Shown here one piece after another: positions 45,410-56,642 of a stretch of 64,000 nt of DNA. The position numbers and the translations under genes were made by a program. The notes beneath the pieces are model-generated. The model was not told the DNA's origin, made no database searches, and saw only the letters and a program-made list of their open reading frames with translations. Location of the stretch: positions 62,135,817 through 62,199,816 of the forward strand of contig JAWZYU010000030.1 of NCBI GenBank assembly GCA_038380435.1. The letters run 5' to 3'. Origin of the DNA: Ryuthela nishihirai (Eukaryota; Arthropoda; Arachnida; Araneae; Heptathelidae). Positions within the stretch are counted from its first letter, which is position 1. Every line of letters starts with the position of its first letter.

Positions 45410-46205
45410 GTTAGTAGTATTGATTGTTTCTTTAGTGGCTGAGCAGACAAATACTACATTCATTGTTTTGGCTGTGCTTGAGAAACAAATCATCAAGTAG
45501 TTTGATGTATGTGTGAAGCATTTATTTTTCTTTCATATGTAAAAATTAGAAGTGTAGAAAATGTAGCATTGTTAACAGAACTATCATTTAATCATCTTTT
45601 CTAATAATATTTATTCAAAATAAAATTTGACTTTGTACTCTTAAATCTTAGCAGTATCCATCATACATCAGTTAATAAAATATAATTTTACCATAATATA
45701 AAACTATCAAGCTTTCAATTAATTTTTCAACCCTTTTAATCAAGATTTTCTTTCTCATTATTTTTTTTCACATATAGTATCATGCAACAGGCATTTAATT
45801 ATCATTTTCTAGGTGTTTCGTGTAGGGTTCCCTTGCTATATTTAATTGAACATCACATCGGTGCCTATATAATGTGAATGCCTGCCGATTTTTCACGAAT
45901 CCCCATTTTAACAGGCACACATGGGCTGCTTCAGAAATTGCCACACAAGAGCAGCACCTTTCCTCTGTAAGCTAGCAGTAAAGTATAGCAGTCTGCTAGA
46001 TCAGCTAGTAAAGAACAGTTAATCAAATGCCACAAAGGTTACAATTAAACATCATTATTAAAATTTAGAGTTTCAAGTGTTTACCCCATATTTATTCAAC
46101 AGTAATTATTTGGAGGAAAATTCACTAAAAAAATTAATAATTAAAAGTAAGAAATTTTAAATTACTTTACCTTTAGTTGAGGTTTAATCCATGACTTATT
46201 TTTAT
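45410..46205. other. Start of the 17.1-kb SETD2 intron, nothing recognised
   Basis: After donor GTTAGT the sequence is AT-rich with no family match. 45830-46010 is somewhat more GC-rich (CACACATGGGCTGCTTCAGA) without any recognised content. Confidence 0.5.
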
Positions 46206-46359
46206 AATGTATATGCAGAATTCTTTAATGGAACAATTTTACTGCATAATGCTGTTACCATAAGCACTGGAACTTTACCAACAGACACAAATAAAGTTCA
46301 TGCTGCAGCACAGAATTCACTTTTTATCATAACTCTTTTATTTCAATATTGCTACTGTT

Positions 46360-46944
46360 AAAAATAATTTAAAATTCTCTGTCGTTGAGCAATAAAATTT
46401 TAGAGTTTATCCTACAAACTATTTGCATGTTGAAAGTTCTTAGGAGAAAACTCTCAGAAGCTTTTCGGAGCAAAGACAGCTCTCCGTCTTCAGTGAAGTG
46501 ATGCTATGTAGTGACATTAGGTCTGTTTAGACAAAGAGCTTCTTTCCACATGTCGTGAAGGGCGATTCCAGTGTGGCGTGCTCCCAATCTATTGACTGGG
46601 AGCACGCCACACTGCTTGCACATGCATCTACTTTCTACGGAACCATAGTCCGCGAGGCTATTGAAATAATGACCTTGTCCTTCCCCACCTGCAACCGAGA
46701 CACTGGAATCACCCTTCACGACGTGGAAAGAAGCTCTTTGTCTAAACAGACCTAACGTCACTACATAGCATCACTTCACTGAAGACAGAGTGCTGTCTTT
46801 GCTCCGAAAAGTTTCCGAGTTTTCTCCTAAGAACTTTCAACATGCAAATAGTTTGAAGGATAAACTCTAAAATTTTATTGCTCAATGACAGAGAATTTTA
46901 AAATATTTTTAATTAATTTTTGAGCAAGAAGGTCTTTTTAATTG
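46360..46944. mobile_element. 585-bp foldback insertion with 13-bp target duplication
   Basis: TATTGCTACTGTT flanks the insert at 46347-46359 and 46945-46957. The inverted paralogue at about 51975-51990 holds only one copy (AACAGTAGCAATA on the + strand), confirming the empty site. Internally, ~210-bp arms pair (AATTCTCTGTC..., GCAATAAAATTTTAGAG, CATGCAAATAGTTTG, TGTCTAAACAGACCTA). The centre carries a 17-bp hairpin and a unique GC-richer segment (46614-46690). There is no coding frame of a known family. Confidence 0.88.
46570..46613. repeat. 17-bp perfect hairpin at the foldback centre
   Basis: AGTGTGGCGTGCTCCCA and TGGGAGCACGCCACACT pair exactly around the 10-base loop ATCTATTGAC. It is GC-rich in an otherwise AT-rich region. 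Confidence 0.96.
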
Positions 46945-48487
46945 TATTGCTACTGTTTCAGTTGTTAATTACATCTGATCTTGGATTCTCACATTAAAGA
47001 ATATTTTACATGTATTTGTGCAATTCAAAGATTCTTTTGAATAACTTAACTCTTCCCAGGTCCAGTCTGAAAAACTGATTTACATCCAGAGGTCCAGCTA
47101 TTTTTTCACTCTGATCAGCCAAAAAAATTAACTTCAGAACTTTTTTGCCAAATAACTAATGAAAAGAATTATGGCTCGTTATGTGCCAAATTAATCAGCA
47201 TTTAATCTGGAGTTTTTGAAAATATAATATTTCACAAAAAAGACGTTTTATTTTAATAGGACTTTTTGTGAGTCATGTAAGAAAAAAATGCAGCTGGCAA
47301 CACAAAAATTTATTTAAAAAACATTAATAGAGAGAAATTATTATAATGCACATGAATAGAAAGCTTATTTATTTCTGAATAACAAAAAAATAATATTTAC
47401 TTTAAGCAAGAAAATTACTCCTGTTTTGTTCTTGATATTTACTTTTGAGAAAATTCCAGGCTTTTAGCTAATTGTTCTGAGTCAGACAAACAAGTCAACT
47501 TTAGAATTTTTTTTTTAAATAACCAATCAACAGAAATAGGTCATTATATACCAAATTAAACAGAATTTTAATTATAAATTTAATGAAAATAAATAAATTT
47601 ACAAGTATATTTGCTTTTTTCAAGGTGATATACAGTTAAGGCTTAATTTTGGAAAACCTGATGAATAAAAGTAATTAAATTATATATTAATCGAATGGAA
47701 ATGCCCTCCTGAATAATATAATATTTAACCTGAACGGATTTTTATTTCTTTTAATGATTCCTTTCAGTATCATATATTTTAAACATGGCCAGTGTTATGC
47801 AAAGTGACTTGGACTTCTCACATTCACAGGATTTTCTAAACTGGTTATGAAATGGGAAAAAAGTTTCTTTGCTATTTTTTTTGCTAAACATTATGAATTT
47901 TTCCTTAGGTGTTGAAGTTTGGCAATCTTGGCTAAGTGCAGAAAAGTGTGCACCAAAGCAAAAAAAAAAATGTTGTCATAGTGGAACAGCCAAAATGCTG
48001 GGGAGTTGGGGGACCGGCCAGGCCTAGCACCTAATGTCCGACCCCGCCTTCTTGTGGTGTGGACCGTTAGTAACTTTCAAAAGAGATACTCTCTTGTGGA
48101 AGTGAACGGAAGGGGAGGCTGCCAGATTAGTGTGGCCTACTGATCTGGACAACTATGGCTACTTTTCTTTTTTTTCTACCCTGCTGAGGAGTGGTAAACC
48201 ACACAGGGTCCCGGTGCTGACCATATAAACCTACTGGACTGGACAGATTTATGGCTCTGAGCTTGATTATGGATCCTGATTTTGCTGCACTGGTGGGCTT
48301 CTGTGGAGGGAAAATCTTCCGCTGTGTTTTCTGTTTGTTTGTGGGTTGACAGCCCCAAGTGAATAGATTCACAAAATATGTTTATCAGCTGGTGGATAAT
48401 CCTGAGCAGAAGTCATCGCAGGCACCTGAACTCTTTGCTTCTATTGGCATCGTCAAATTCTACATTGGAGGAAGTCTTCCAGTGTAG

Positions 48488-49770
48488 ATGGCTTCAGCCT
48501 TTATTAGTGGGGGAACGGGTCTTTGCCCCATGTCTGCGATTAGGGGGCTGGTTGATATTGTCGGCATTCCCTCTCTCAATAAACGTAGTTTCTTTAAACA
48601 TCCCACTAACCATTTTCTCTCCATAGGTAGTTGGAATGCGAGGACTCTGCACAGAGCTTTTTCTCTTGATGTCCTCACACAAGAATTCCACCGTTATAAT
48701 TTAGATATTCTCGGCTTGCAAGAGACCAGATTGACAGATAAAGGTCAGATTCTTAAAAACAATCTTAAATTTCTCTTTTCAGGGAGGGATGACAATAAGC
48801 ATCACCAAGGCATGGGTCTGCTTCTCAGCAGACACGCTAGCGATGCTCTTCTAGGATATGAGTGCATTAATGAAAGGTTTCTTACAGCAAAATTTCAGAC
48901 AAGCGTTAAAGACTTGAATGTTATCTGCTGTTATGCCCCCGATGAGGATGAGAAAGATAGGTTTTATGAACAACTTCAGGATATTTTGAATTCTGTCAAG
49001 AAAGGAGATATTACCATTGTTCTTGGTGACTTCAATGCCAAAGTTGGTACTGACTGTGACCTTTGGGGAGGAGTAATAGGCCCTTTTGGTATTGGTAGCT
49101 GCAATGGCAATGGGCAACGTCTCCTACAGATAAGTAAACTCAATGGATTCAGAATAACTAACACATATTACAAACACCGTGACATACATAAGTACACATG
49201 GGTTTCAACTGATGGGCTGCATAAGAATATGATTGATTACATATTAATTAACAGCAAATGGGCTAGTTCTATTAGGAATACCAGGGCATATAGGGGAGCT
49301 GAAATTGGATCTGACCATTACCTTGTTAAAAGTGTGTTGCAACTTAAACTTAAAAAGTGTTGTGCTAGGGTTAAAAAATTTACTTTTAATACTGAAGCTC
49401 TGAAAGATCCAGTTATAGCCAAAGCTTCCCATGGTAGGTTACTTAGTCATTATGACAGTCATGGTTTGTTTACTACTGAAGTTGAGGAAGAATGGGATCA
49501 TTTTAAACAGGCTTTTTTGGACACTAACAGTATTCTCTTAGGAAAAAAGGAGCAGAAGAGGCAAAATTATCTGAGTGATAAGGCACTTGAGCTTATTTCG
49601 CAAAGAAAGAACTGCAGGAATGCCCTTAATCAATACCCTACTAGTCCTAATAGAAAGCATTACAGAGACCTTAATAAACTTGTAAAGGATCAGTTAGCTG
49701 CTGATAAGAATCTTTGGCTTGATGGTTTGGCTGACAAAGCTGAGGAAGCACAACAGACAGACAACAGTCT
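48488..49770 (+). pseudogene. LINE endonuclease domain (N-terminal part of the polyprotein)
   Basis: The open frame reads SIGSWNARTLHRAFSLDVL, then LDILGLQETRLTD (catalytic Glu in QET) and ITIVLGDFNAKVGTD (Asp/Asn pair). It finishes EIGSDHYLVKSVL (catalytic SDH). All the expected endonuclease residues are present, about 280 residues in all. An Arg/Lys-rich linker follows up to about 49740, where a hairpin duplication shifts the frame. The first in-frame Met is at 48488; the 5' UTR is shared with the 63-kb copy. Confidence 0.92.
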
Positions 49771-49788
49771 GTTGTGCTTCCTCGGCTT
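49737..49788. repeat. Hairpin-forming templated duplication in the LINE
   Basis: GAGGAAGCACAACAGAC (49742-49758) and GTCTGTTGTGCTTCCTC (49767-49783) pair perfectly around AGACAACA. Pairing extends four to five bases further with one mismatch. The 32.5-kb copy lacks the second arm, so the arm was added in this copy and causes the frameshift. Confidence 0.93.
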
Positions 49789-51353
49789 CCAAAACAGCAC
49801 AACAGCAGAGAGCTGTACCAGATAGTTAATGTTTTGTATGGTAGAAAATGGACAGGCATACAAGGATTGAAGGATAAACAAGGTAAGGTTATAGAAGGGG
49901 AGGATTCTGTCATGGCTAGGTGGGCTGATCATTTCAGTGATGTTCTAAACAATGTAGTTAGTTCTACTCCCATTGTTTGCAATGATGATAGATGCATTGG
50001 TGGCTTTAATGTTGGCCCTATAACACAATCTGAAGTTATTGTGGCTGTTTCTAAACTTAAACTTCATAAATCCCCAGGGGTAGATGAAATTATTACGGAA
50101 ATGCTTCGAGCTGGGAATGTTTCGGTTACCACTTGGATGACTGAAATTCTGAATATCTTTTATGATAAAGGCATGGTTCCTAAGGATTTTACCAGAGCTA
50201 TTGTTATCCCTATTTTCGAAAAAGGTGATTGCAGTTCTTGTGATAACTATAGGGTTTCAGAAACCTTTGGTTGCTAGCTTTGTTGATTTCAAAAAGGCTT
50301 TCGACTCTGTTGATCGTCATAATGTGTGGTTGATTGTGAGATCATATGGTATACCTGAGAAGTTAGTTAACATAATGAAAGCTCTCTATAATAACACTGA
50401 GGCATGTGTGAGAGTTGGTAAGGCTTGTAGCAATTGGTTTAGTATTACTTCTGGTGTTCAACAAGGTGCATTCTGTCTCCTTTTCTCTTTAGCTTGGTAA
50501 TTGATTATGTTATGCAAAATTCACTTCAAGGGACAGATTTTGGCCTTAAATGGACTGGAGATACAAAAATTTCTGATTTAGATTATGCTGATGATTTAGC
50601 CCTTTTGGCAAATGATGTTGATGAGATGAACTCTTTCATTTGAGCTGTTGATGAGACTGGTAATAGAGTAGGTTTTGTTATAAACAGAGAGAAAACTAAA
50701 GTGATGAAAATTGGTCAGGCAGGCTGTGATTCAGTTAATCTGAATGGTTGCAGTCTTGAGCAGGTGTCACAGTTTAATTATCTTGGGAGCTATGTAACAG
50801 ATAATGGTGATGTGTGGCATGAGATTAACAGACGAATAGGGATTGCTGCCGGGACTTTTAAGAATCTATGGAGAGTTTGGAGAAATAGGCGTATACACCT
50901 AAAGACTAAAATTAGACTGTATAATAGTTTGGTTCTTTCTAGGGTTAGTTATGGTAGTGAAACTTGGACACTTTGTAAACAAGATAACAGGAAACTAGAT
51001 GCTTTTGATTCCAGATGCTTATGCAGTATCTTGGGCATTAGGTGGTTCAACTTTGTAACTAATGATGAGGTTAGGCAAAGGAGTTTGCAACCTCCTTTAA
51101 GCAGCATATTGTGCAGAGAGAGACTCCGTTGGTTTGGCCATGTTGCCCGTATGAATAATTATAGATTGGCGAATAGGGTTATGAACAGTGTGCCTAAAGG
51201 CCTCAGAAAGAAGGGGAGACCTAGGATGCGGTGGGCAGACAATGTCAAACAGGACCTTGTTAGAATTGGTGTGCAGTGGCCAGATGCAGTAGATGTAGCT
51301 CAGGATAGACTTGCTTGGAGAACTAAATTGCACGGTCTGGTTGGACCTCCGTA
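49774..51353 (+). pseudogene. LINE reverse transcriptase and C-terminal domain, with four lesions
   Basis: The frame after the hairpin gives ELYQIVNVLYGRKWTGIQ, LHKSPGVDEIITEMLRAG and FTRAIVIPIFEKGD (fingers). At about 50253 a deletion joins CDNYR to QKPLVASFVDFKKAFDSVD, removing the segment seen in the 30.4-kb copy. A one-base loss near 50472 breaks GVQQGC. LDYADDLALLAN (catalytic YADD) is intact in another frame. A TGA at 50641 replaces an Arg codon. The last 217 codons are open (FNYLGSYV, VSYGSETWTL, RLRWFGHVARM, GRPRMRWADN). Confidence 0.92.
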
Positions 51354-52127
51354 GCCCATGGCTGCTTGAGGAGGATGATGATGAAACATAAAAAACTCAA
51401 ACTTTTTAGTGAAATTTTTCTAGAACAGAGGGGAGTGAAACATTCACAGTGAGTTTAGAGGGAGGGGGGAGTAAAAATCCTTCCTGAAATTGCCCTCCCA
51501 CATGAGGACTGATTTCGGGTCAAGGAAGTCCATTTTGCTTCCATTATCCAAGACCTCATTAATTTTCCGAAAACAGTACAAGCCCAAAGTTTTTTTTTGC
51601 TGAAAAAAACCAAGAAATAATTTTTAAAAATGCATATAATAATAATGGGATGTTAAATAAAATATCTGCAACAATTTTTAAGCCGGCCATTCGATGTAGC
51701 ATAACTCGGAAAGATCAATAGATCAGCTGACAGAAAAATCAATAATTTACAGAAACCAAGGTTTAATTATGAAAAACAAAAGGAAATAAAATATTAATTT
51801 TATGCAGGGAGTTTATAATCTAATTTGTTGGCAGGAATAACTGATGAAAAAACTTTTTTTTCCAGACTGGACCTGGGAAGAGTTAAGTTATTCAAAAGAA
51901 TCTTTGAATTGCACAAATACATGTATAAATATTCTTTAATGTGAGAATCTAAGATCAGATGTAATTAACAACTGAAACAGTAGCAATATTGGAATAAAAG
52001 AGTTATGATAAAAAGTGAATTCTGTGCTGCAGCATGAACTTCATTTGTGTCTATTGGTAAAGTTCCAGTGCTTATGGTAACAGCATTATACAGTAAAATC
52101 GTTCCATTAAAGAATTCTGCATATATG

Positions 52128-53570
52128 TCAGCCATGTGAAGGAAGTCCTTTTAGCCTCCATATCCAATACCTCGTTCATTTTCAGGAAACAATACAAGAT
52201 CAAAGTTTTTCTTTTTACTAGAAAATAAAATAATAAATTGAATGCAATAGTGATTGCAGCCATGTGAAGGAAGTCCTTTTAGCTTCCATATCCAGTACCT
52301 CATTCATTTTCAGGAAACAATACAAGATCAAAGTTTTTTTTTTTTGCTAGAATATAAAATATTAAAAGAAATATTAGCATATAACCTAATGCAATGTTAA
52401 ATAATATCTGCACAAAGACCTGTAAAGCCAGCCATCCGATGTAACATAACCCCAAAAGATCAATAGATCAGCTGATGAAAAAAACGATAATTTGCAGAAA
52501 TGAAACAAAGGTTAATACTGACTTGATAGATGCATGGCCACATTATCTTATATCAAAGAACTCTTTCTGTAAACATTCACTAAAGAGCCACTTTACTGCA
52601 CGTGTGAGGAATAACAAGGTCATCGCATTCAATTGCACCTGCTACGTAACCTACTTTAGATTGCATGGAACTTTGGAACTGCAACTGACTGCTTTCTGAG
52701 AAAGCTTTTGTTAGTTACAGTTTCGATCTGAAGAGTGGGCAAGATGCTTAGAATGCTGGGATAAATGATAAAAAAATTCTAGTAATAGTGAAATAGGTTT
52801 GTGGCAGAAAGGAGTGTAAAACAGGGGGGGGGGGGGATGGTGGTACGCACTTTGCAATTTCTTCCAAAAACTTCCGTTTTTAAAAAATAGAAGTTTTTTT
52901 ATTTATTTATAGAAGATTTTCAAAACTTTAAGGAAAAATTTGTTGTGTTTGGTTAAATCAGGTGATTCCTTCAGCATAGAGTAACACTAACAAACAAATG
53001 GGCAATACCATATGGTACTTCTAAGAAATGGCAACCAGATGGCTTTAACAAATTATATTATAGTTTCAGGGACCTGGGTTCAAGCCCCAGGTAAGGCATG
53101 GATGTGTGTGTCGTTTTTCTGCTGAGGTCCTGCCATCCTCTCAGACCTTCTACTATGGCATATAAACTGACAGGCTCCTGTCAGACCTCTGTGGCAAGCA
53201 GCTGCTTGAGGGGGTATTTATTTATTTTTTTATTTAATAAAATATTCATCAAATTGACAAATTATATTATAGTTTCAGGGACCTGGGTTCAAGCCCCAGG
53301 TAAGGCATGGATGTGTGTGTCGTTTTTCTGCTGAGGTCCTGCCATCCTCTCAGACCTTCTACTATGGCATATAAACTGACAGGCTCCTGTCAGACCTCTG
53401 TGGCAAGCAGCTGCTTGAGGGGGTATTTATTTATTTTTTTATTTAATAAAATATTCATCAAATTGAAAAAGAAAATATTATTTTTCAAACAGCAATATTT
53501 TTTTTTAAATCAAAGTTTCAAATGTTGTACAAAAGACATCTATATTCGACGGTGACCTGGGAAGGGTTAA
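52128..53570. mobile_element. piggyBac-like element family, partial copy E3
   Basis: It starts inside the family (GTGAAGGAAGTCCTTTTAGC, repeated at about 52132 and 52263 as a 131-bp tandem duplication). It runs to an end at TTAA 53567-53570 (reverse complement CCCTTCCCAGGTCACC). 52960-53060 is the reverse complement of 56830-56990 in E4 (TTTGTTAAAGCCATCTG, GCCATTTCTTAGAAGT). A family A SINE inserted in it has been duplicated. Confidence 0.75.
53048..53465 (+). repeat. Exact 209-bp tandem duplication carrying a family A SINE and its flanks
   Basis: 53048-53256 and 53257-53465 appear identical, including a 5'-truncated SINE (B-box area GGTTCAAGCCCC) and host flank ACAAATTATATTATAGTTTC. Because the host flank is included, this is a segmental duplication and not two insertions. 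Both units give the same 50-codon frame, which is chance. The identity implies a recent event or an assembly artefact. Confidence 0.92.
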
Positions 53571-54124
53571 ACATTCTATCCGAAATAAAACAAGAATTGA
53601 CAACTGAAATATTTATAATTTAAGCATTTTTCTTGAGAGGAGTTTAGAATTTAGCTTTAGTTGTGCAACTTCTTCAGTATACTTACTGCCGTAATTCATT
53701 AAATGTTGTTTTAAAAACTTCCGTATTATTATTTTACAAAGGTTTCTTTTATGTGGCTCCCATCATTAATGAACAATGAAATAATTTATTTTTGCATAAC
53801 CTTGGTAGGAATATCGACATTAACAGGATTAACACTTTTCTCTTTGAATTCAAAGTGGGCAGCACTTTTTTTACAGCTTTTTGTATAACGCTAAAACACA
53901 GACAAATTCAAACTTTGGATATTTCAAGTCCCATGATCGAGATTTCGAATAATGGCATTTGATGCTGATTGTGACTGAGGGGTATTTAATAGCTCAGAGC
54001 AGTTGTTCCATTCTATGTCATCTTGTACTGCTCTAAGTAACCAGTTATCACTGCTAATGTTGCTGTCAAAAGTGACACTCTACAAAATGAATTTATATTC
54101 CCTATCTCGAAAGTTCTGTTAACA

Positions 54125-55800
54125 CTATTTCAACAGATATTTCTGAAGCTTTATTACTAACTGTGAAGGGTTGGGGAATTGTAGAAACGACCCAAGAGAA
54201 GGTTTGTTGCTCATATTGTTTGAAATTGTTGCAACAGCACTACAAGCATTTGTTTGATCATTTTTGTCTCCCAGTTGCCTAATACAACCAAAAAATGATT
54301 CCACATCATCACTGGAAAATTTTCTTGTTAACACAAAATGAAATCCTTCATTCAGTAGATATTTCACACATTTTATAGTGGATAATGTTGTCATAACTAT
54401 TGCTTCATATGTTTCTGCACTTAAGAATTATAACTTTGGTTGAGGACAATAATTTTTCCACTTAAGTAAATAATGTAAGAAATCATTCTCTAACCCAGTA
54501 GTTCTCAACATTTTATGCTTCACATACCCCCTGGAAATGTGTATGTAACTGGGATACCCTTTGTATAGATAGATAAAACTATAGTTATAGTATATACTAT
54601 AGTTTATACTATAACTATAGTTGTATTTTTGCTTTTTACTAGATCTAGTGACTTTTGAGCTCTCACGGCATATCCCAAAAACTTTTACCGCATACTCCAT
54701 GTGCAATGGTACATCAGTAACAAAATAGAACTGCATACACATAGGATTATTGCTATATATATATATGATACCTGGTATTTTGAATGTTATGCAATGTAAA
54801 CCATTTATGCATTATTTCCATAAATTCGATGGTCTTCTGTACATCTTCAAAATTTTAAAACAGATGTTACCTCAGGAGTAAAATTCTTTTTTTTATAACA
54901 TCATTTTTTAAATTTGAAGGAAACAAATGTTTCTTTGTGAGATTTTTTATAGGTTTGCATATTTCTTTACTTTAAAATCATATATATGGTAAATATTCGG
55001 TGAAAATTTTTCAGCCCCAATACACAATTTTTTTTTTACTTTGATAAAAATTGGGATCTGATATTTTTGATTATGTGGCAGTAATCATAACTAAGGAACA
55101 GTGTCTTTTCAGGATCTCAAGGATGCTCAATTTCAGGTTTGATTGAGCTGTGACATAGCATTTGGTACATGAATGTGTTTGCCTTGTAATTGTCAGTTAC
55201 AATTCTTACAACTGGAACAGCTGGAACAGCTGGAACATATTGAAATCCAATATGTTCCAGCTGTTTCAAGACATTCAGTGTTAGTTGATACAATTGATTT
55301 TCTTATAACTGTTGGGTAAGATAATAAAAAATTGGTATAATAACTGGAAAGCAAAAATGTGTTGATAAACCAAAAAATAGGAAGCACAGTAAATGATTGG
55401 CATTTTTTGTTTTGAATTCGTAATTCATTTTTGATGCCATCCATGGCAAACATTACCAAAGGAATGGTCCTGCAACTTATTGTACAACAACATTGGTTTA
55501 ATGCTCATTTTGTCAATTATTAGGCTACCAAGGAGTTATTTTTCTCTCAATCTTTTTTTCTCAGCATGTAGCCTTTACTGAACAAGGCTACTGAAGCCAG
55601 TTTCTGTAGGACTATTAGATATTTTTGTAGTGTTGATCTAGCTGGTAATTTTAAGAGTTTGATGTTTCGAGCATAACGATAGCCATACAGTTAATGGCTC
55701 TGCCCCATAATGCAAAATCTTACTGTAAGTTCATGCCATCTGGGCTTGTTTTGCTCATAAGCTTTTAGCTGATCTAGCAAAAGAAAGCACTATGATTTCC
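54125..55800 (-). pseudogene. P-element (THAP9-like) transposase relic
   Basis: On the minus strand, pieces fall in order: KLLKLPARSTLQKYLIVLQK (55660-55600, family LP..STL..Y), MSIKPMLLYNKL (55510-55470) and VMFAMDGIKNELRIQ (55455-55410; family LVFM..GI...ikqP). Finally SAETYEAIVMTTLSTIKCVK and FHFVLTRKFSSDDVESFFGC with IRQLG (54420-54250) give the RKFSSD..E..F..IR signature of P/THAP9 transposases. Stops and frameshifts abound. Terminal repeats were not found. An AT-rich insert (54480-54720) with CAGTAGTTCTCAACATTTTA resembles one end of an hAT MITE. Confidence 0.85.
55222..55268. repeat. 18-bp perfect hairpin with 9-bp direct repeats
   Basis: AACAGCTGGAACATATTG (55225-55242) and CAATATGTTCCAGCTGTT (55248-55265) pair exactly around AAATC, with three more pairs outside including one G-T. 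CTGGAACAG is directly repeated just upstream. Confidence 0.95.
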
Positions 55801-56576
55801 ATCTGCAGCATTTTCTTGTAATTTTTTTTACACATTCAAAGTCGGATTCTAATTTCTGGTGTTGTTTTAGAAGACTATATTTTGCTTTCATTGTATTTAC
55901 TGCTTTCTCACTCTATATATATCTTTTATTTCTCAAAAATATGCTGTTTGTATCACATTCAGTTTGAAGGCTTTTATCACATGATTTGCAGCTTATTTTC
56001 ATTTTGTTGCTAAAGGAAGCTGCCTCAGCTAACACGTCTCTAAATTTCCAAGAGGAAAAAGGGGAGTTGCAAATATTTGCACTAAGAGTTGATGGAATAG
56101 TATTCCCTGTAACTCCTTTTCACTACTTCATTTTTATGCAAGTGGTAGATAACTGGAAACACAAGGCACAGCACGTGGTTTCAAGATATTTCTTTTCCCT
56201 ACAGTTTTAAAAGCTTCTTGAAAATGTTTCCCACAAACTGCATAATATTGACTAAGGCACCATTTACTTTCCTTTTTCATTCCTGTTAAGAGGAAGTATG
56301 TGTATGAATTAATAGCAAACTAAATGAAAACAATCATTAGAAGAGTAACTACTTTGCTTTAATTTTTTATTTTACTTGTTGAAAATGAAACAGGATCATC
56401 AAAAGGTTAATGTTTTAAATGATATCATGCCATACCATCAGGAATCAAAGTACTCTTATTGGGTATATTTATTATGATCATTGCCTGTGACATTATATCT
56501 AAAGTACTATCATATACATAGTCGTACCAGAATAATATGACCACCTACCTAATAATGGGAATTGGGGGTGGTCATT

Positions 56577-56608
56577 GGCACACTATCGACTGAGCCACCC
56601 CCGCCCCT
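56577..56608 (-). repeat. SINE family B head, 5' stub
   Basis: GCACACTATCGACTGAGCCA and CCCCCGCCCC is the reverse complement of the family B start (GGGGTGGCTCAGTCG). Only the first ~30 bases are kept, an unusual 3'-truncated stub. Confidence 0.7.
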
Positions 56609-56642
56609 TTCATTCTGAATAATAAATTAAAATGAAATCTAC

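Larger units (their letters stand above)
48010..51385 (+). mobile_element. Non-LTR LINE, nearly full length, broken
   Basis: The 3.4-kb element starts at a GC-rich 5' end (GGACCGGCCAGGCC near 48012), shared with the second copy at 63284. It has a ~480-bp 5' UTR, an apurinic-type endonuclease, a reverse transcriptase and a C-terminal domain, and ends GGAGGATGATGATGAAAC. Fragments of the family lie at 22.1, 30.2, 32.3, 43.5 and 63.3 kb. The single-polyprotein plan with EEP endonuclease fits invertebrate non-LTR elements related to RTE/Jockey groups; I cannot place the clade firmly. Confidence 0.92.
47046..51886. mobile_element. piggyBac-like non-autonomous element E1, interrupted by a LINE
   Basis: TTAA at 47046-47049 and 51883-51886 flanks inverted ends CTCTTCCCAGGTCCAGTCTG on both sides. 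Internal sequence on the left (47080-48000) and right (51390-51850) is collinear with E2 at 17830-19440 and 19440-19940. The LINE lies between. Both termini are of the E2-left type, so the right half may derive from a fusion or inversion. Confidence 0.75.
46211..52127. repeat. Long inverted repeat: interrupted left arm and clean right arm
   Basis: The left arm, 46211-46359 continued at 46945-47073, is the reverse complement of 51860-52127 at about 90 percent by eye (for example TATGCAGAATTCTTTAATGG, GCTGCAGCACAGAATTCACT, TTTGTGCAATTCAAAGATTC). The right arm is uninterrupted and provides the empty site for the insertion at 46360-46944. The arms include the TTAA ends of element E1. Confidence 0.88.

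Noticed and set aside
45190..45450. Minus-strand frame opposite the SETD2 exon
   Set aside because: It is the shadow of the acidic Ser/Glu-rich coding exon.
53098..53555. Two similar small proteins starting MDVCVVFLLRS
   Set aside because: They are the chance translation of a SINE in an exact tandem duplication.
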